Position numbers and translations under genes: made by a program. Shown piece by piece: positions 24,879 through 37,310 of a DNA stretch of 64,000 nucleotides (the first letter of the stretch is position 1; every line of letters starts with the position of its first letter). The DNA is from Garcia nutans. Its lineage: Eukaryota; Streptophyta; Magnoliopsida; Malpighiales; Euphorbiaceae. The DNA is taken from the NCBI GenBank assembly GCA_947685225.1, contig CANTUV010000026.1:59233501-59297500 (forward strand), written 5' to 3'. The notes beneath the pieces were generated by a model. The model saw only the letters and a program-made list of their open reading frames with translations. It made no database searches and was not told the origin of the DNA.

Positions 24879-26050
24879 AACATTGACCATATTATAAGAA
24901 TAGCAAATATCAGCACTAACATAACATAGTAGTGCATTAGCATAGTTATTTTATTCATGCATTAGCATAGTTATTTTATTCATTGAGCAGTAAAAGAAAA
25001 ATCAATCATCTACTACAATACAACATTGGCCATATTATAAGCATAGCAATTGTCAACACCAACATAGAATTGCATTATAGCATAGTTATTTTCTTCATTA
25101 AGCAGTAAAAGATACATCAATCCTCTACTTGATAACAAGATAAAAAATAACTATCTCCAATTGAACAGTTGGATAAAAATCAATAAAGCTCCAGGTGATG
25201 AAAAAGAAAAGCATAAAAACTACCCAATAATAATAGCAAAGGAGAAACTGACTTTTTAGGAGGCTGGTTGGAGTTTTCCACTAAGAGGTCCCTTATCTTT
25301 TCATTATAAACCTCCAACATGCTAACAAATAGTTCATATCTCATAACACCACTTCTTTCTTGAGAAATCCGGAACAACTCCTCTAGAGTTCTATAGTTCA
25401 CTCCCCTGTTATCGGGAGTTCCCTCCATTGTAAATGTTTTCCCAGTTCCAGTTTGCCCATAGGCAAATATAACATTGACCATATTATAAGCATAGCAATT
25501 ATCAGCACTAACATAGTAGTGCATTGGCATAGTTATTTTATTCATGCATTAGCATAGTTATTTTATTCATTGAGCAGTAAATAAATCAATCATCTACTAC
25601 AATACAACATTGGCCATATTATAAGCATAGCAATTATCAACACCAACATAGAAGAGCGTTATAGCATAGTTATTTTCTTCATTAAGCAGTAAAAGATACG
25701 TCAATCCTCTACTAGATACCAAGATAAAATAACTATCTCCAATTGAACAGTTGGATAAAAATCAATAAAGCTCCAGGTGATGAAAAAGAAAAGCATAAAA
25801 ACTACCAAATAATAATAGCAAAGGAGAAACTGACTTTTTAGGAGGCTGGTTGGAGTTTTCCACTAAGAGGCCCCTTATCTTCTCATTATAAACCTCCAAC
25901 ATGCTAAAAAATAGTTCATATCTCATAACACCACTTCTTTCTTGAGAAATCCGGAACAACTCCTCTAGAGTTCTATAGTTCACTCCCATGTTATCGGGAG
26001 TTCCCTCCATTGTAAATGTTTTCCTGGTTCCAGTTTGCCCATAGGCAAAT
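24879..26050 (-). repeat. Tandem duplication of about 0.59 kb carrying the kinesin P-loop exon
   Basis: Copy A (about 25471-26050) and copy B (about 24879-25470) share the exon part from IFAYGQTG to NQPPKK plus about 360 bases of following intron. The junction at about 25470 cuts into the exon: upstream of IFAYGQTG, copy B has intron-like sequence (GGTCAATGTTAT) instead of GYNVC, so copy B lacks an acceptor. The short AATGT/ATATT match at the borders suggests a microhomology-mediated event. Confidence 0.88.
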
Positions 26051-27717
26051 ATGCATACATTATAGCCATCCAGCACAGAAGTCACTATGGGTTTAGTTTG
26101 TGCAAAAACAGCCTCTGCACATTGTAAAGATAAAAGGTTAAAACCAAAACAGGTCAAATATTAGCAACAGAAACTTTCTTCGTAACCAAGTTGGGAATAA
26201 GATCTTCGGATACCCCAGTTATCTTCAGGCCTAAAAACGTGGTCAAACTTAAATTGTTTTTTGGAGGAATCAGAGGAAATGACCTGCAGCTCATTATCTA
26301 GTGATGAGTCAAATTCAACTACAAAATTAGAACCATTTCCAATTTCAACTTGGTTTAGCGGTCTACATCTGCAGAAGACCCTAATATTGCCTTTAAGCTC
26401 AATCACTTCATTGTAAAGGCGTCTGCGTTCAGATGACTCTTCTAGGTACTTCTTCTTTAAGATTTCATATTCATTACCTGGCACCAATATGTTAAAAAAT
26501 TTATTTGAACTAACAAGAAGAGAAAATGAGAAGCCAAAGTCAACAATCATATACTGGGTACTCACTGAGAAGATGAAGAGTGTCTAAGACTTCAGAGCCA
26601 GGAAAGGAATCTGTATTGACAGTCTTCACTTGCTGAGAGAGAATCGCATGTTCTTTCTTCAAATTCTAAAGAAAAAAAGAGTTGAAGTCAATTAAAAAAT
26701 CAGTCAGCACTATGGCAAACAAGAACATCAACGAAACCACTTGGCTTAGTTAATTTTCTTGGAATGAAATGAATGTATCATTGATTCATTCCTTTCCTTT
26801 TCTAATTCCCAACTTATATTGCAACCAGATTGTAAAGGGTCACAAAACTATAAAATCTTACCTGAATTTGACAGCTCAAATTGATAATTTTTTGCAATGT
26901 TGGCAAAATGGGCTTCTGAGATGAAGAAGTTTCTTGGTTTCTGCTAGAAGCACTATCCTCGTTCATAGAGTTTGCGGTTTCTTCTACTGTTTGTAACCAA
27001 CAACCAAACCCTCACTCTAATTTTCATTTAAACATGTTAAGTTATAATAGGGCACTAAACGCCTATTAGATTCAGAAAGAAATGGATCCAGAATATGTCA
27101 TCACATATTTGAGAGTATATTCGGATTTGAATGGAAAATTATGAAGAAACATCAAAGAAAAAGCCAGCGCCTATATTACCAATTTCTAGGGTTAGCATTG
27201 AAGCAATTGGAATTTTAAATTTAAAAAAAAAAAGATACCTTCTTGGCTAGTATCAGTCTCTTGGGTTCGATCTGAAAGAAAAAAACAAGCGTCAAATCAG
27301 CACCAATAACCTTTAACAAACTTTAAGTAAATTATTAAAGTCAAATAAAAGACGCACCATTCTCACATTTTGCATCTTATGCAATTTGAACTGAGAAATG
27401 CGGGGCAAAAAAGAAAAACTCAAATCAACATGATTTATCTAAATATCAAAGAAAATTTGTCGAAAATGGAATTAGAGAACAGAGAAATCGGATCTTTCTT
27501 GAAATTAAAAAGAAAAAATAGTAAAACAAAACCTGTGAAAGAGGGTGAAAAAAGCTTTGAATCGCAATTAGGAAAGGTGTAATCCAAGTTCTCTGGTGAC
27601 ATTTCCACTGTTGGATCTGAGAGAAAATGTCGATTTCTTCAATTAAACAATTGCTTTGTGTAATTAAATAAATAAATCAGGAATTTGTAAGTGAGAGAGC
27701 ATTCCAATACTATCCAT

Positions 27718-30700
27718 GGCCTTCAAAATCAAGAGAGTAACTATTGAGAATTGCAGAGACAGAGAAATTGAGAGAGCAAGAGATAGAGAGAGAGGGACAG
27801 ATAATTGCAAAGTGTAGGGTTTTAATTAGATTCTAAGTTTGAATTGAAAGAGTTTAAGCCGTTGGATTTAGAAATTGAAAATTTTGGGGGTGGAGCTATT
27901 TCTAACGGTTATGTTTCTATGGAGCGCCCTCTTAAAATGTAGATATTTGAATGTCAAATTAGTATTTAGTTAATATATAGTTATAACTATATAAGGGAAA
28001 TTTATAAAAATAATTTAAAAATAAAAAACTACAAAAATATTTTTTTTGAAATATGCAAAAATATTGTATAAATAAAAAATTACAAAAAATTATGTTAATA
28101 AAAATTTATAAAAAATATATATTTATATATATTGAATATATTTCTAATATATATTATAAAAATATAAAATTTTTTATAAAAGAAAAGCTATAAATGAAAT
28201 TTAAAAATGATATTTTAAATAACATATTCTTAATATAAATCCTATATTATTTAAAAAAATAACATTTTGGTTAAAAAAAATTAAATTAAAATTATATAAT
28301 TTTTATTAATTATATGTAGAAAAAAAATCTAAAATTTAAATTCGAGACTTAGATGAAAGCAAGGTATACTTATAATCATCAAACTAAATATTAGTAGTTA
28401 AAATTATAGTTTTTTTAATAAATATATAATAATTAGTTTGTATTGTATCAAGCAAAAAATATTAAAAATAAATATATTCATAATTTTACCTCATCAATAA
28501 TGATTTTTCTTTTTTTTTTGTTTTTATAATTTTTTTATTTTTATTTTTTATGAATTTATTTTATTTATATTTTTTGTCTAAAAAAATTCTTTATGTTATT
28601 TTTTTAATATACATATAAAAAAATAAACAAATACATAATATATAATAATATATAAAAAATATATATTCAACAATACAAAATACATCTACAACGCATCAAA
28701 AATATATCTATAATAAATATACATCGTATCTATATAAGATTTTAAATATTTATTTAATTTAATTTTTTTTAATTTTTCATTCTCAAAACATCCAAACAAT
28801 ATTTATACAATATTCACACAATATTCAATAGTTTTTACATAAAATATACATAACTTTAATAACAAAAATATAATATACACACAACATTTATAATATATTT
28901 ATAACATATCTACATAATAAAATTATATAAATATTTTTTATTTTTTTTTATGTATATAATATGTAAAATTTGTTTAAAAATAAATTTAATGATTTTTATT
29001 AATATATTTTTATATATTTTATTTTATTTATTTTTTAGTATTTTTTTATTTTTATAATTAAAAGTAAAATTTTCTTTTTTATAAAAAATTATGATTTTTA
29101 TATGATGAAAAATAATTTAAAATATTAATTTTTATTATTTTTGTAATATTTAAAGTTTTAAATAATGAATTTTTTTAACTAATATTGATAATTGATAGTA
29201 TATAATGATAAAAGTGACTTGGATAAATGATATAAGTAAAAAATAGTAAATAATATATCTTAAAATTTTCTAAAGAAATTATTTTTATAATTTTATGGGA
29301 TTAAAAATCAAATTAAAATTAAAGGATAAAAAAGAGGGTGCGACACAGTTAAAATGAGATTGCCCTCACATGATCAAACTTAATATATATGTACATATGT
29401 GTGTATAGAATTTTCTTCTTTCTTCTTCCATTCTCCACACCTATCATCACCAACACCACCAAAACTTCTTCTTTCCCCATCTTATTATTGATTTAAATAA
29501 AATTTTAAAAAAATATATATATAGTGATAGGTTTATAGAGGAATAAATTAGAGAAAGTAAGATTATTAACTAATGATCATAGAAAAAGAGAAATTTTTTA
29601 AATAGGTATGTGCTTATGTATTTTAATTTATAAATATTTAAATTTCTTAGAGTTTGAATGTTTGAATTAGTTGATTGAGTCACTTAAATTGAGTTATTTC
29701 TTAAAATAGTAGATAAATTGACTGATGAGTAAAAAATAGATTAAAAGAACTTATATATGAAGAGTATGCTTCTTAATTAAATTTTATAAGAATTGAGTGA
29801 GTTGTTGTTTTTAGCCACGAGTGATGATTAAAAATTTGATTAATTGAAAATTGAGTAAATTATTTGATATGAACTCTTTTTGTGTCAAAAATTTAGTTTT
29901 GATATAATTTTATCTTAGTTCTTCAATATGTTTATATTTTATGAAATTAAAAGTACAAACTACACATTTTTGGAAAGCAACGGGAGTAGCTTAGAGGTAC
30001 CATGGGCATGGTATTAAGGTTGGAACTGCCAAAAGAAGAAATGTTTCAAAAGTATATCCAAAATCAATGCCACGGACATGACAAATGAGTGTCACGACCA
30101 TAAGATTGGAAATGATGTTGTTTGCTTGTAAATTTTTGAAGAAACAGCGTTGTTTTGCATGTCACGAGCATGGCCCTTGGCCACACTGTTGAAATTGGAC
30201 ATTAAGTTATCAATAATTACCTGTTATCTAAATTTAGTAATATTCAGTATATTAAGCTTAATTAAATTTGTTAATTTCTTTATTAGTATTTTAAAATGAT
30301 AATTTTCTATTGATTCTAAATTAGTTAATGTAAAATCCTTTTTCTTTTTAAATTTCTTGTATATTATAAATATATAAACATTATTAGGTTTTGTTTATCA
30401 TGTTAAATTTATTTTATGACTCGCAGATCAAACTAGAAAAGTTAAGACTACAAAGTAAGAGATATACGTTTCAAATCAACTACATCGCAAATGTTCAAAG
30501 AGTAATATTATAAATATTATATTTTTTATGATTTACATTGCAAAATTTTATAATTTTGTATGACAGTTGTACATATTTATGGATAGAGAGAGAATTATAA
30601 TAATATGTACAATATAACTTAATAAAGGTCTTTAAATATTAAATGTATGTATATATGTAATACATGTATGATCGTGGTATTTCTCTTGAAAGATAATAAT

Positions 30701-32720
30701 TATATTAATATATTTTGATTTTATTTATATATTATCCTTATAGTCAAGTTGAGTACTTAAGTGACATTATCTATATAGTCAAGCATATGGACTATGTAGG
30801 AGGTGTTATAATTTTATTATAATTTTTTATTTAATAATGAAGTTTGAAAAAAAATAAAAATTTAAAGTAAAATATTGATTTTATTAAGAAAAAATATATT
30901 TTTGAAAAAAAAATATTTTATTAAAGAATGAGATGTTTTTAAAATTTTATAATAATTTTTATAAAAATATAAATATTTTTAATTTTTGTAATATTTTATA
31001 ATAAAAATATTTTTTTTAGAAAGTTATGTAAATGTCTCAAGAGTTTTGGGATATTTACAAAACTATTTTAAAAATAAATTTTATTTTTAAAAATGCTATA
31101 CCTTTAAAAAAGTTTTTAAAAATACTAAAGCTAATATTTTTTTTCAAAAATACTTCACCCTTCTCTAAAGTAATTTTTTTTTTCAAAAATATATTTTATC
31201 TTATTTTAAGTAATATTTTACTTCAAAATTTATTTTTTTAAACTTTACTATTAAATAAATATATTATAATTAATAATAAAATTTAATATTTTAAAATATA
31301 TTTTTAACTAATAAAATATATTATTTTGTATAAAAAGAAAATTTTAATTCTAATTATAAATAACAAAAAAACACTCCAAAAAACTTTAAAAAATATAAAA
31401 ATAAAAAATATATTAATAAAAATTATTAAATTTATTTTTAATAAAATTTACATATTATAAATATAAATATATTTAAAAAATTAATTTTATTTGTGTAGAT
31501 GTTACGTGTATATTATGTAGATGTTATAGATATTTTATAAATATTATGTTTATATTATATATTTATCCTGTATGTTATGTGTATATTAATTATATATTAT
31601 ATAGATATTTTGTATATATATTATTAAAAAAATAAAGTAAAAAATACTAAATAAATTATATAAATATTATGTTGATGAAATGTGTATGTTTAGTATATGT
31701 GTACATGTTACTGTTTATTTTTATTTATATTTTATATATAAAGTATTTTTTATGTGTATATTAAAAATATAATATTTAAAAATATTTCTACATAAAGAAT
31801 ATAAATAAAAATAAAATATCAAAAAATGAAAATTACAAAAATTACAAAAAATCAAAAAGAAAGAGGAAGAAAACACTGTTTTTTACGTAAATTTGGAAAA
31901 AAAAAAGTGAAATCCGTACTTTTCAAACAAAAATATTACGGCCGTAACTTTGAAAAAAGGAGATTATAATGTATAGTATATTTTTTTTATTTTTTTAAAT
32001 ATTTTATATTTTTTATATATTAAATATATATTTTTAAAAATTTAGTATACCTTTACCATATTAAATTTATATTAAAAATATATCTCCAAAAAAAGGTATT
32101 TTTGAAATTAAAATTAAAAAAATATATTTTTAAAATTAAAAAAATAAATATTTTTAAAAATATTTTTATTTTTTTAGAATATTTTTGAAAAAATCCCAAA
32201 CTGAAAAGTGGTTATTTCACGTAATTTCCTCAAGAGTTTTCACCCTTGGATTGGGCCAAATGATCGGGCTTATTTATTGGGTCAAGCCCTATTTCGCAGC
32301 TTATATTTTGTTTGTCGTTTTTATTAAACGGCTATATAGTCACACTCCTTCAAACTAAACGACGGGAAGAAAGACTGATGATTGTGAAAATTGCGTGTGT
32401 CTCCGCCGTCGGCTAAAATAGGAACTCTCAGATTTTGGCCTCTGAAAAAGTTCAAAATTATGATTTTGCCCCGATTGCCTATTTCTCAAAAAAATATTGC
32501 TAATTTTTTCTTATTTTTGATTTCCATTTTCTTTTTTTAAGAAAAAGATGTTTAAATTATATTAATTAAATTAAATATATTTGTTTGAAGATTATATAAG
32601 AATTATTAGAAAAAATTTGAGTCAGAAACTTCAATCTTCTATTTCTAGAAACAAAAATAATAAACATTCCATATTCAAAAGCAGTTTCAGTTTAGTAGTG
32701 GGAAGCAGTTAATTACTTCC
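27718..32720. other. 5-kb AT-rich spacer
   Basis: The part next to 27717 is a GA/CT-rich probable 5' region of the kinesin gene. From about 27960 to 32220 the sequence is dominated by A/T with long poly-A and poly-T runs. Open frames such as 31032-31241 are low-complexity. One less AT-rich island lies at about 29975-30195 (see findings). From about 32220 the composition returns to normal and should hold the promoter of the next gene. Confidence 0.55.
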
Positions 32721-35216
32721 ATGGCTGCTTCAATCCAGAGCTGCTCCTTCTACCGCTGCTCTTCACCACCAATAACTAACAGCCCAATTTCAACCACTCG
32801 TTTTGCCTCATCTTTTTTTATCTTTTTCACATCCTATCTTTAATGGGATTTCACAAAGCAGAAGTTTTTCCAGGTCAAGAATCTGTGCCAAGTTTGAGAA
32901 ATTCCAAGGTTACTTTCCCCAGGACAGTCTTGAAGAGACTACCCAGTTACAGGAGCAGCCACAAGAAGAAAAGGAAGAAGATGACAGGTTCTGCCTCATT
33001 CATAAACCCTTTTGTTCTGTTCTTTTTACTTGTTATGATTAATTATAGGTCAATGGAAGTCAAATGGATGCATAACTATACCCTTTTGTTACTGGAGTAC
33101 TGTGAATTTGGAAGGTTTTGGTGTTTTAAGGAAATTGAACTATTCAATTTTGTTGATTAAGTAATTAATTAATGATATTATTGAACTGAACATTTGATGC
33201 CACTTTCTTTAATTTTTATCATGTTTTCCCTCTAAATAGTTCTCTGAGATATATTCAATTTAACATCGCTAGCTCATGTTAATGTAATTCATGTTATTAG
33301 GCCTTTTTTCCCTTAAATAAAATGATGGAAGCAAAGCTGCTTACAGTATTCAATTTGTGTTTCAGTTGCTTGCCTTCTGACTTGGTGGGTGCAGTCCATC
33401 AATCCAGCCTAGCAAGTGCCTTGTTCGTGTCTTCAGGAGGAATGAGAGCCATAGTATGTGCAAGAGTAAAATGTAATCTCATTAGTAGAAATTAGAATCA
33501 TTATGTGCTTATACCAGTTTGATTTTCGGCAGGAACTTGTCCTTATGGTATAAAAGAACACATTAAATAGATATAGGAATAAAAGGAAAGAATAAAGCTT
33601 GATTGTTTGAGGATGGTTATAAATTTCACCTTTGGATTATTCAAGTTGAACATGCAGTATTAGTGTTTTATTTGCTTCACTATGCTTTGCCTTTTAATCA
33701 CTTAACTCTTTACAGGTTGAGCTGTTAATTCCTCAGCTGCAGTTACTAGATGATGAAGGTGCACAAGCTGAGCTCTGGGAACTTTCAAGGATCTTCTTGG
33801 ATACATTTATTGAAGAAACAGGAAGTCAGGTTTATTCTTTTAATGAACTTAAATTTATAGGATTAGCTGTTATAGATATAATGAAATTTTAGGTGATGGA
33901 TTAGGTATATGAATAAGATTCTTGATCAGATTTGACCTATGCTTTAATTGATGTTGGAGATAATCAAAACAGATTAAGCTGTACACTATTCCCAGGAACA
34001 TAGACACCTTCCCTGTAATTATGCTATACATCTAAGAAGTACCTATTGCAAGAGGACAAAATAATTTTACTGAATTCCAAAGTACCTATTGCAAGGGGAC
34101 AAAATAATTTTACTGAATTCCAAAGGTGTATAGCTTCTTCTGACACCACCTTAACTCCTATAAATTCAATTCTTAACTTTGCTTTGCTAAAACCTATTAA
34201 TATGCAGAGAATTAAAGCCATATTTCCTGATGCTGGTGCTGCAGCATTGCTAAAACATCTCTGGAAAGATGCAGCTTTTGGATTCGCAAGGTAATTTCAT
34301 CTGTTTTGATGAAATCTCTTTACTGATTTGGCTTGTTGAATGATTTTTTCCAAATGAATTGCAGTTAAAGAGTGTCATTGAATTATTTATTTTGATTGAA
34401 TTGGCTGTATGATTGTTTAGTTACTTGACAATGCTTTGGCCTGCAACTATCTATGAAACTATGAGCTTCACTTTTGTCTACAGCTTAAGTGACCGGAAGC
34501 CTATTGAGAGTGAAGATGAAATTGTGGTTATGATTGTTCCTGATTATCAAATGCTGGGATATGTAAAGAAAATTGCGTCCAATCTGTCTGATGATCCGGT
34601 ACTGAACTTACTTTCTCAGTTATTTATAGCAGGCCATGCTTATCGTATGTGCTAATAATTTTATGTTTAGACTTACTTTTTCAATAAAAAGCATTTCTTT
34701 ATTGCAAATCATTTCCAGCACAAGCAAACATGTAATATTTTTAGTGAAGTTCTCAGCAGAATTAGACAGATAATTGCAGTTACTTCCAGAAGAACAACTA
34801 TAAAAAATAAAAATAAAAGAAAAAAAAATGCTAGTTGGGTTTCTTTGCTGCGGCATTTTGGTTTATTAGTTGTAAAGATTTCATAAAAACTCTGAGGTAA
34901 CAATCCTGATAAAATTTTAGAATACTTTGTTGGTTTACAAAAGAAGGTTTAAAAATAGTAAAATATTTTCTTGCATACACGGAAATGTGAATATAAATGT
35001 ACAAAAAGCATAATTTTATTGGCTTCTCCTTTGTCTAGCATTTTACTCTGTGTTACACGTTATTTTCCTGATGGCAGTTTTCATATTTTGCTAGCCAAGG
35101 CCTCTCATCATGTGGAACCCACGTCTCATCAGTGAGGATGTTGGAGTTGGGATTAATGTTCGCAATTTATGGCAAAACTTTCTGAGGTAAATTTTCCATT
35201 GGCATGTAGGTTAATC

Positions 35217-35254
<38 letters not shown>

Positions 35255-36220
35255 TACTATTATTATTTCTTAAACATGAATAACCTTACAAACTAGTCAA
35301 CTCAATGCAATAAAACTATTTTTCTGACGTCAATTTAGCTTGAGAAGTTTTTTGTTGTTATTTGGCTTAACATCGCCAAGCAAAACTCCTAACCTTCCAC
35401 ATGTATATTTCAATCACACCCATCATAATCATTTATCCATTTTCTCAAAATCTGGCTTTGATTTTATCTTTGCATACCATTCTTTTAATTTCCCTCCGGC
35501 CTTAAACTTGACTATCTTGCAGCCTGTGGCCAGCTCATCCAATTTCTGTCACCTGATTCTATCTATGTGCCTTCTATGATGCATTCATTTTCCAGAGTCT
35601 GATCATTCCATGCGCCTGTATGGCTTTTTCATATAATTTGTATGTTAATATCATATGATAACATAACATTTGAGTTACATGGGCAATTAACTGTAATGAC
35701 TTGTATCTAATTTGTTTTTCAGCACTTTCACCACAGTTTACTCAATGAGACCTCTGCCATCTGGTGCTGTATTTAGGTGTTATCCAGGGTAAGAACCAAA
35801 TCAATATATCTTAACTTCTAATTTGAAGTCTACCTTGAGAAATCTCAACTTAGCTTGTTAAAATTTTCTAATTTGACTTGGTTGATTCTCTTATATAATC
35901 TCACTCTGTCTAATAATGTCCATTTTGATTATCATCAGGATGTGGAAGGTCTTTTATGATAATAAAGATAGACCAAACAGATATCTGCTTGCCAAAGAAT
36001 TCATAAGGCGTCCAGATGCTGAAGAGCTTGAGGTTAGCTTCTATTAGATTAGTTGAAGGAAAATATTAGTAGACTCTGCAATTACTAATTCTGGTTTGAT
36101 CTTCTGCAGATAATGTTTGGAAATGTGGAAGAGGAGCCAGAACAAGGATCAACTTTATTCAACAAAGCAGCTGGCATCTTCTCTTCCCTAAACCGATTCA
36201 TGAAAGCCATTTCTATGTAG
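32721..36220 (+). CDS. LPA3: LPA3-like DUF1995 chloroplast protein, one frameshift in the transit peptide region
   Basis: Nine exons: 32721-32987, 33366-33453, 33716-33829, 34208-34290, 34484-34598, 35095-35186, 35723-35788, 35939-36032 and 36110-36220 (TAG). The product would be about 342 aa. Conserved DUF1995 blocks: LPSDLVGAVHQSSLASALF, LLIPQLQLLDDEGAQAELWE, IFPDAGAAALLKHLWKDAA, SLSDRKPIESEDEIVVM, PRPLIMWNPRLIS, TVYSMRPLPSGAVFRCYPG and SLNRFMKAIS. LPA3-type proteins help build photosystem II in the stroma. The N-terminus from ATG 32721 (MAASIQSCSFYRCSS) is a good transit peptide, but its frame meets the mature protein only if one T is removed from the T7 run at 32813-32819. As written it stops after about 40 codons. 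The rest of the gene is clean, so this may be a homopolymer error. Confidence 0.85.
34038..34123 (+). repeat. 43-bp tandem duplication in LPA3 intron 3
   Basis: AGTACCTATTGCAAG...GAATTCCAA at 34038-34080 and 34081-34123, with one difference (AGAGG/AGGGG). Intronic, probably neutral. Confidence 0.9.
35216..35264 (+). repeat. (ATT)n microsatellite in LPA3 intron 6
   Basis: About 14 TTA/ATT units with a short ACT interruption. Likely polymorphic and usable as a marker. No coding effect. Confidence 0.95.
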
Positions 36221-37310
36221 TCCCATCTTCATTGCTTGATTTCTAAGATGTTCGAAATAATATTTTCCCCAAGTGAGGTCGGATGCTTAATCAAACTTGG
36301 GTTTTTACAAAAACTTGCAGGCCCATCTCTCTAGAATATTTTATACTGACATGGGAAGGGCCGCGCGAACGCAGGCCCCCACTACCACAAATTATGACGT
36401 AGGCTCTCCCTCTTGGGGAGACCTTAGGCCAGCACCCCTCCACAGTGCAATGGAGGTCACTAACCTAGGCCATGGGCCTTCTTGATCACCCATTGACCCC
36501 GTCCAGGTAAGTATGGAAAAACGTTGCTGTAGGCTTGTTATTTGTGCACAAACAATTTGTCATATCCCTCATGTTCTTCCGATGTGGGAAAAAACGTGTC
36601 TTCACAAATATCACATGGGTGAATGAAACCAGTGTATTTATTCATTTCATTTTTCGTGAAATATTGATTGTATTTTATTTTGAATACATGACTATGCTTG
36701 GGAATTTCATCACCGTAATAGTGTTGATTCCCATCAATATCATAATAATTTCTATTTATACTAAAGTTATATGTACTCTCATCCATTAAAATTTCTTGTA
36801 AATTCAAACTCATAAAAAATTTAAATTGTATAAATGCAGATATATTATAAAGCATTTCTTGTATTAAAAATAATTAAAAAAAAAACAGTTCTCTTCCTTT
36901 TTCCTATTGAAAAATTGCTAGAATCTTAATTTACACAATTAAATATTCTCATGAAAATATGAGACTTTAATTTAATACAACTCAACTCAACAAAGTCTTA
37001 ATTCCAAGTCAATTGGGATAAATTTCAATTTAATACAAAATAAATAAATAAAGAAAAATCAAATAAAAGAGTGAAAATTTCTATCTTATAAATAAGTTGA
37101 AAAATACTTTGTGAAAATCTAAGCCATCTTTAATTGTTGTTACTTGAATTATCCACAATAAAATAGAATACAATGCATTATTTGCTAGATTGTCCCGGTT
37201 ATCCAAAATCACGCTATTAGCTACATGTTGAGTTTGGTGACAGAAGATAATCCTAAACACCTTAAGTAAATTAATAAATGTATAATCCAATACAACTGCA
37301 AGTCTAAATG
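36221..37310. other. Convergent 3' spacer with a GC-rich island
   Basis: This lies between the 3' ends of LPA3 (+) and the J-protein (-). Bases about 36350-36510 are strikingly G/C-rich (GGGAAGGGCCGCGCGAACGC and on) against AT-rich surroundings. They are followed by CTTCCGATGTGGGAAA, a phrase of the kind often seen in plant transposable elements. No long frame; it may be a fragment of a mobile element. The rest is AT-rich. Confidence 0.45.

Larger units (their letters stand above)
22094..27717 (-). pseudogene. Kinesin-14 (KIN-14S type) wrecked by internal tandem duplications
   Basis: Minus strand. N-terminal exons are clean: ATG 27717 (tentative), 27616-27533, 27375-27358, 27271-27239, 26986-26862, 26665-26566 and 26477-26214, the last ending GNIRVFCRCRPLNQ. 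Motor exons follow: 26114-25835 (AVFAQTKPIVTSVLDGYNVC, P-loop), a truncated second copy 25470-25253, 24815-24654 (SVGSTSANELSSRSHC), then three copies of the exon with LWLVDLAGSERVGK. Next come 23531-23494 (NSKLTRMLQSSL), about 23360-23220, and 23126-23013 (coiled coil). The tail (22684-22094) holds RRITNF, RRISIAFRPPPP and HPTVVALQRKSFVWSPL, typical of KIN-14S. Lesions: Walker A Gly to Arg at 26033-26035; acceptor AT instead of AG before 24438; TGA at 23280-23282; a lost acceptor near 22880; and a 38-bp tail duplication giving stops. It cannot encode a full-length motor as it stands. Confidence 0.9.

Noticed and set aside
27370..27582. Plus-strand 70-codon frame
   Set aside because: It overlaps two well-phased N-terminal exons of the kinesin on the other strand.
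31032..31241. 69-codon Phe/Lys/Leu-rich frame
   Set aside because: Product of T/A runs; not a plausible protein.
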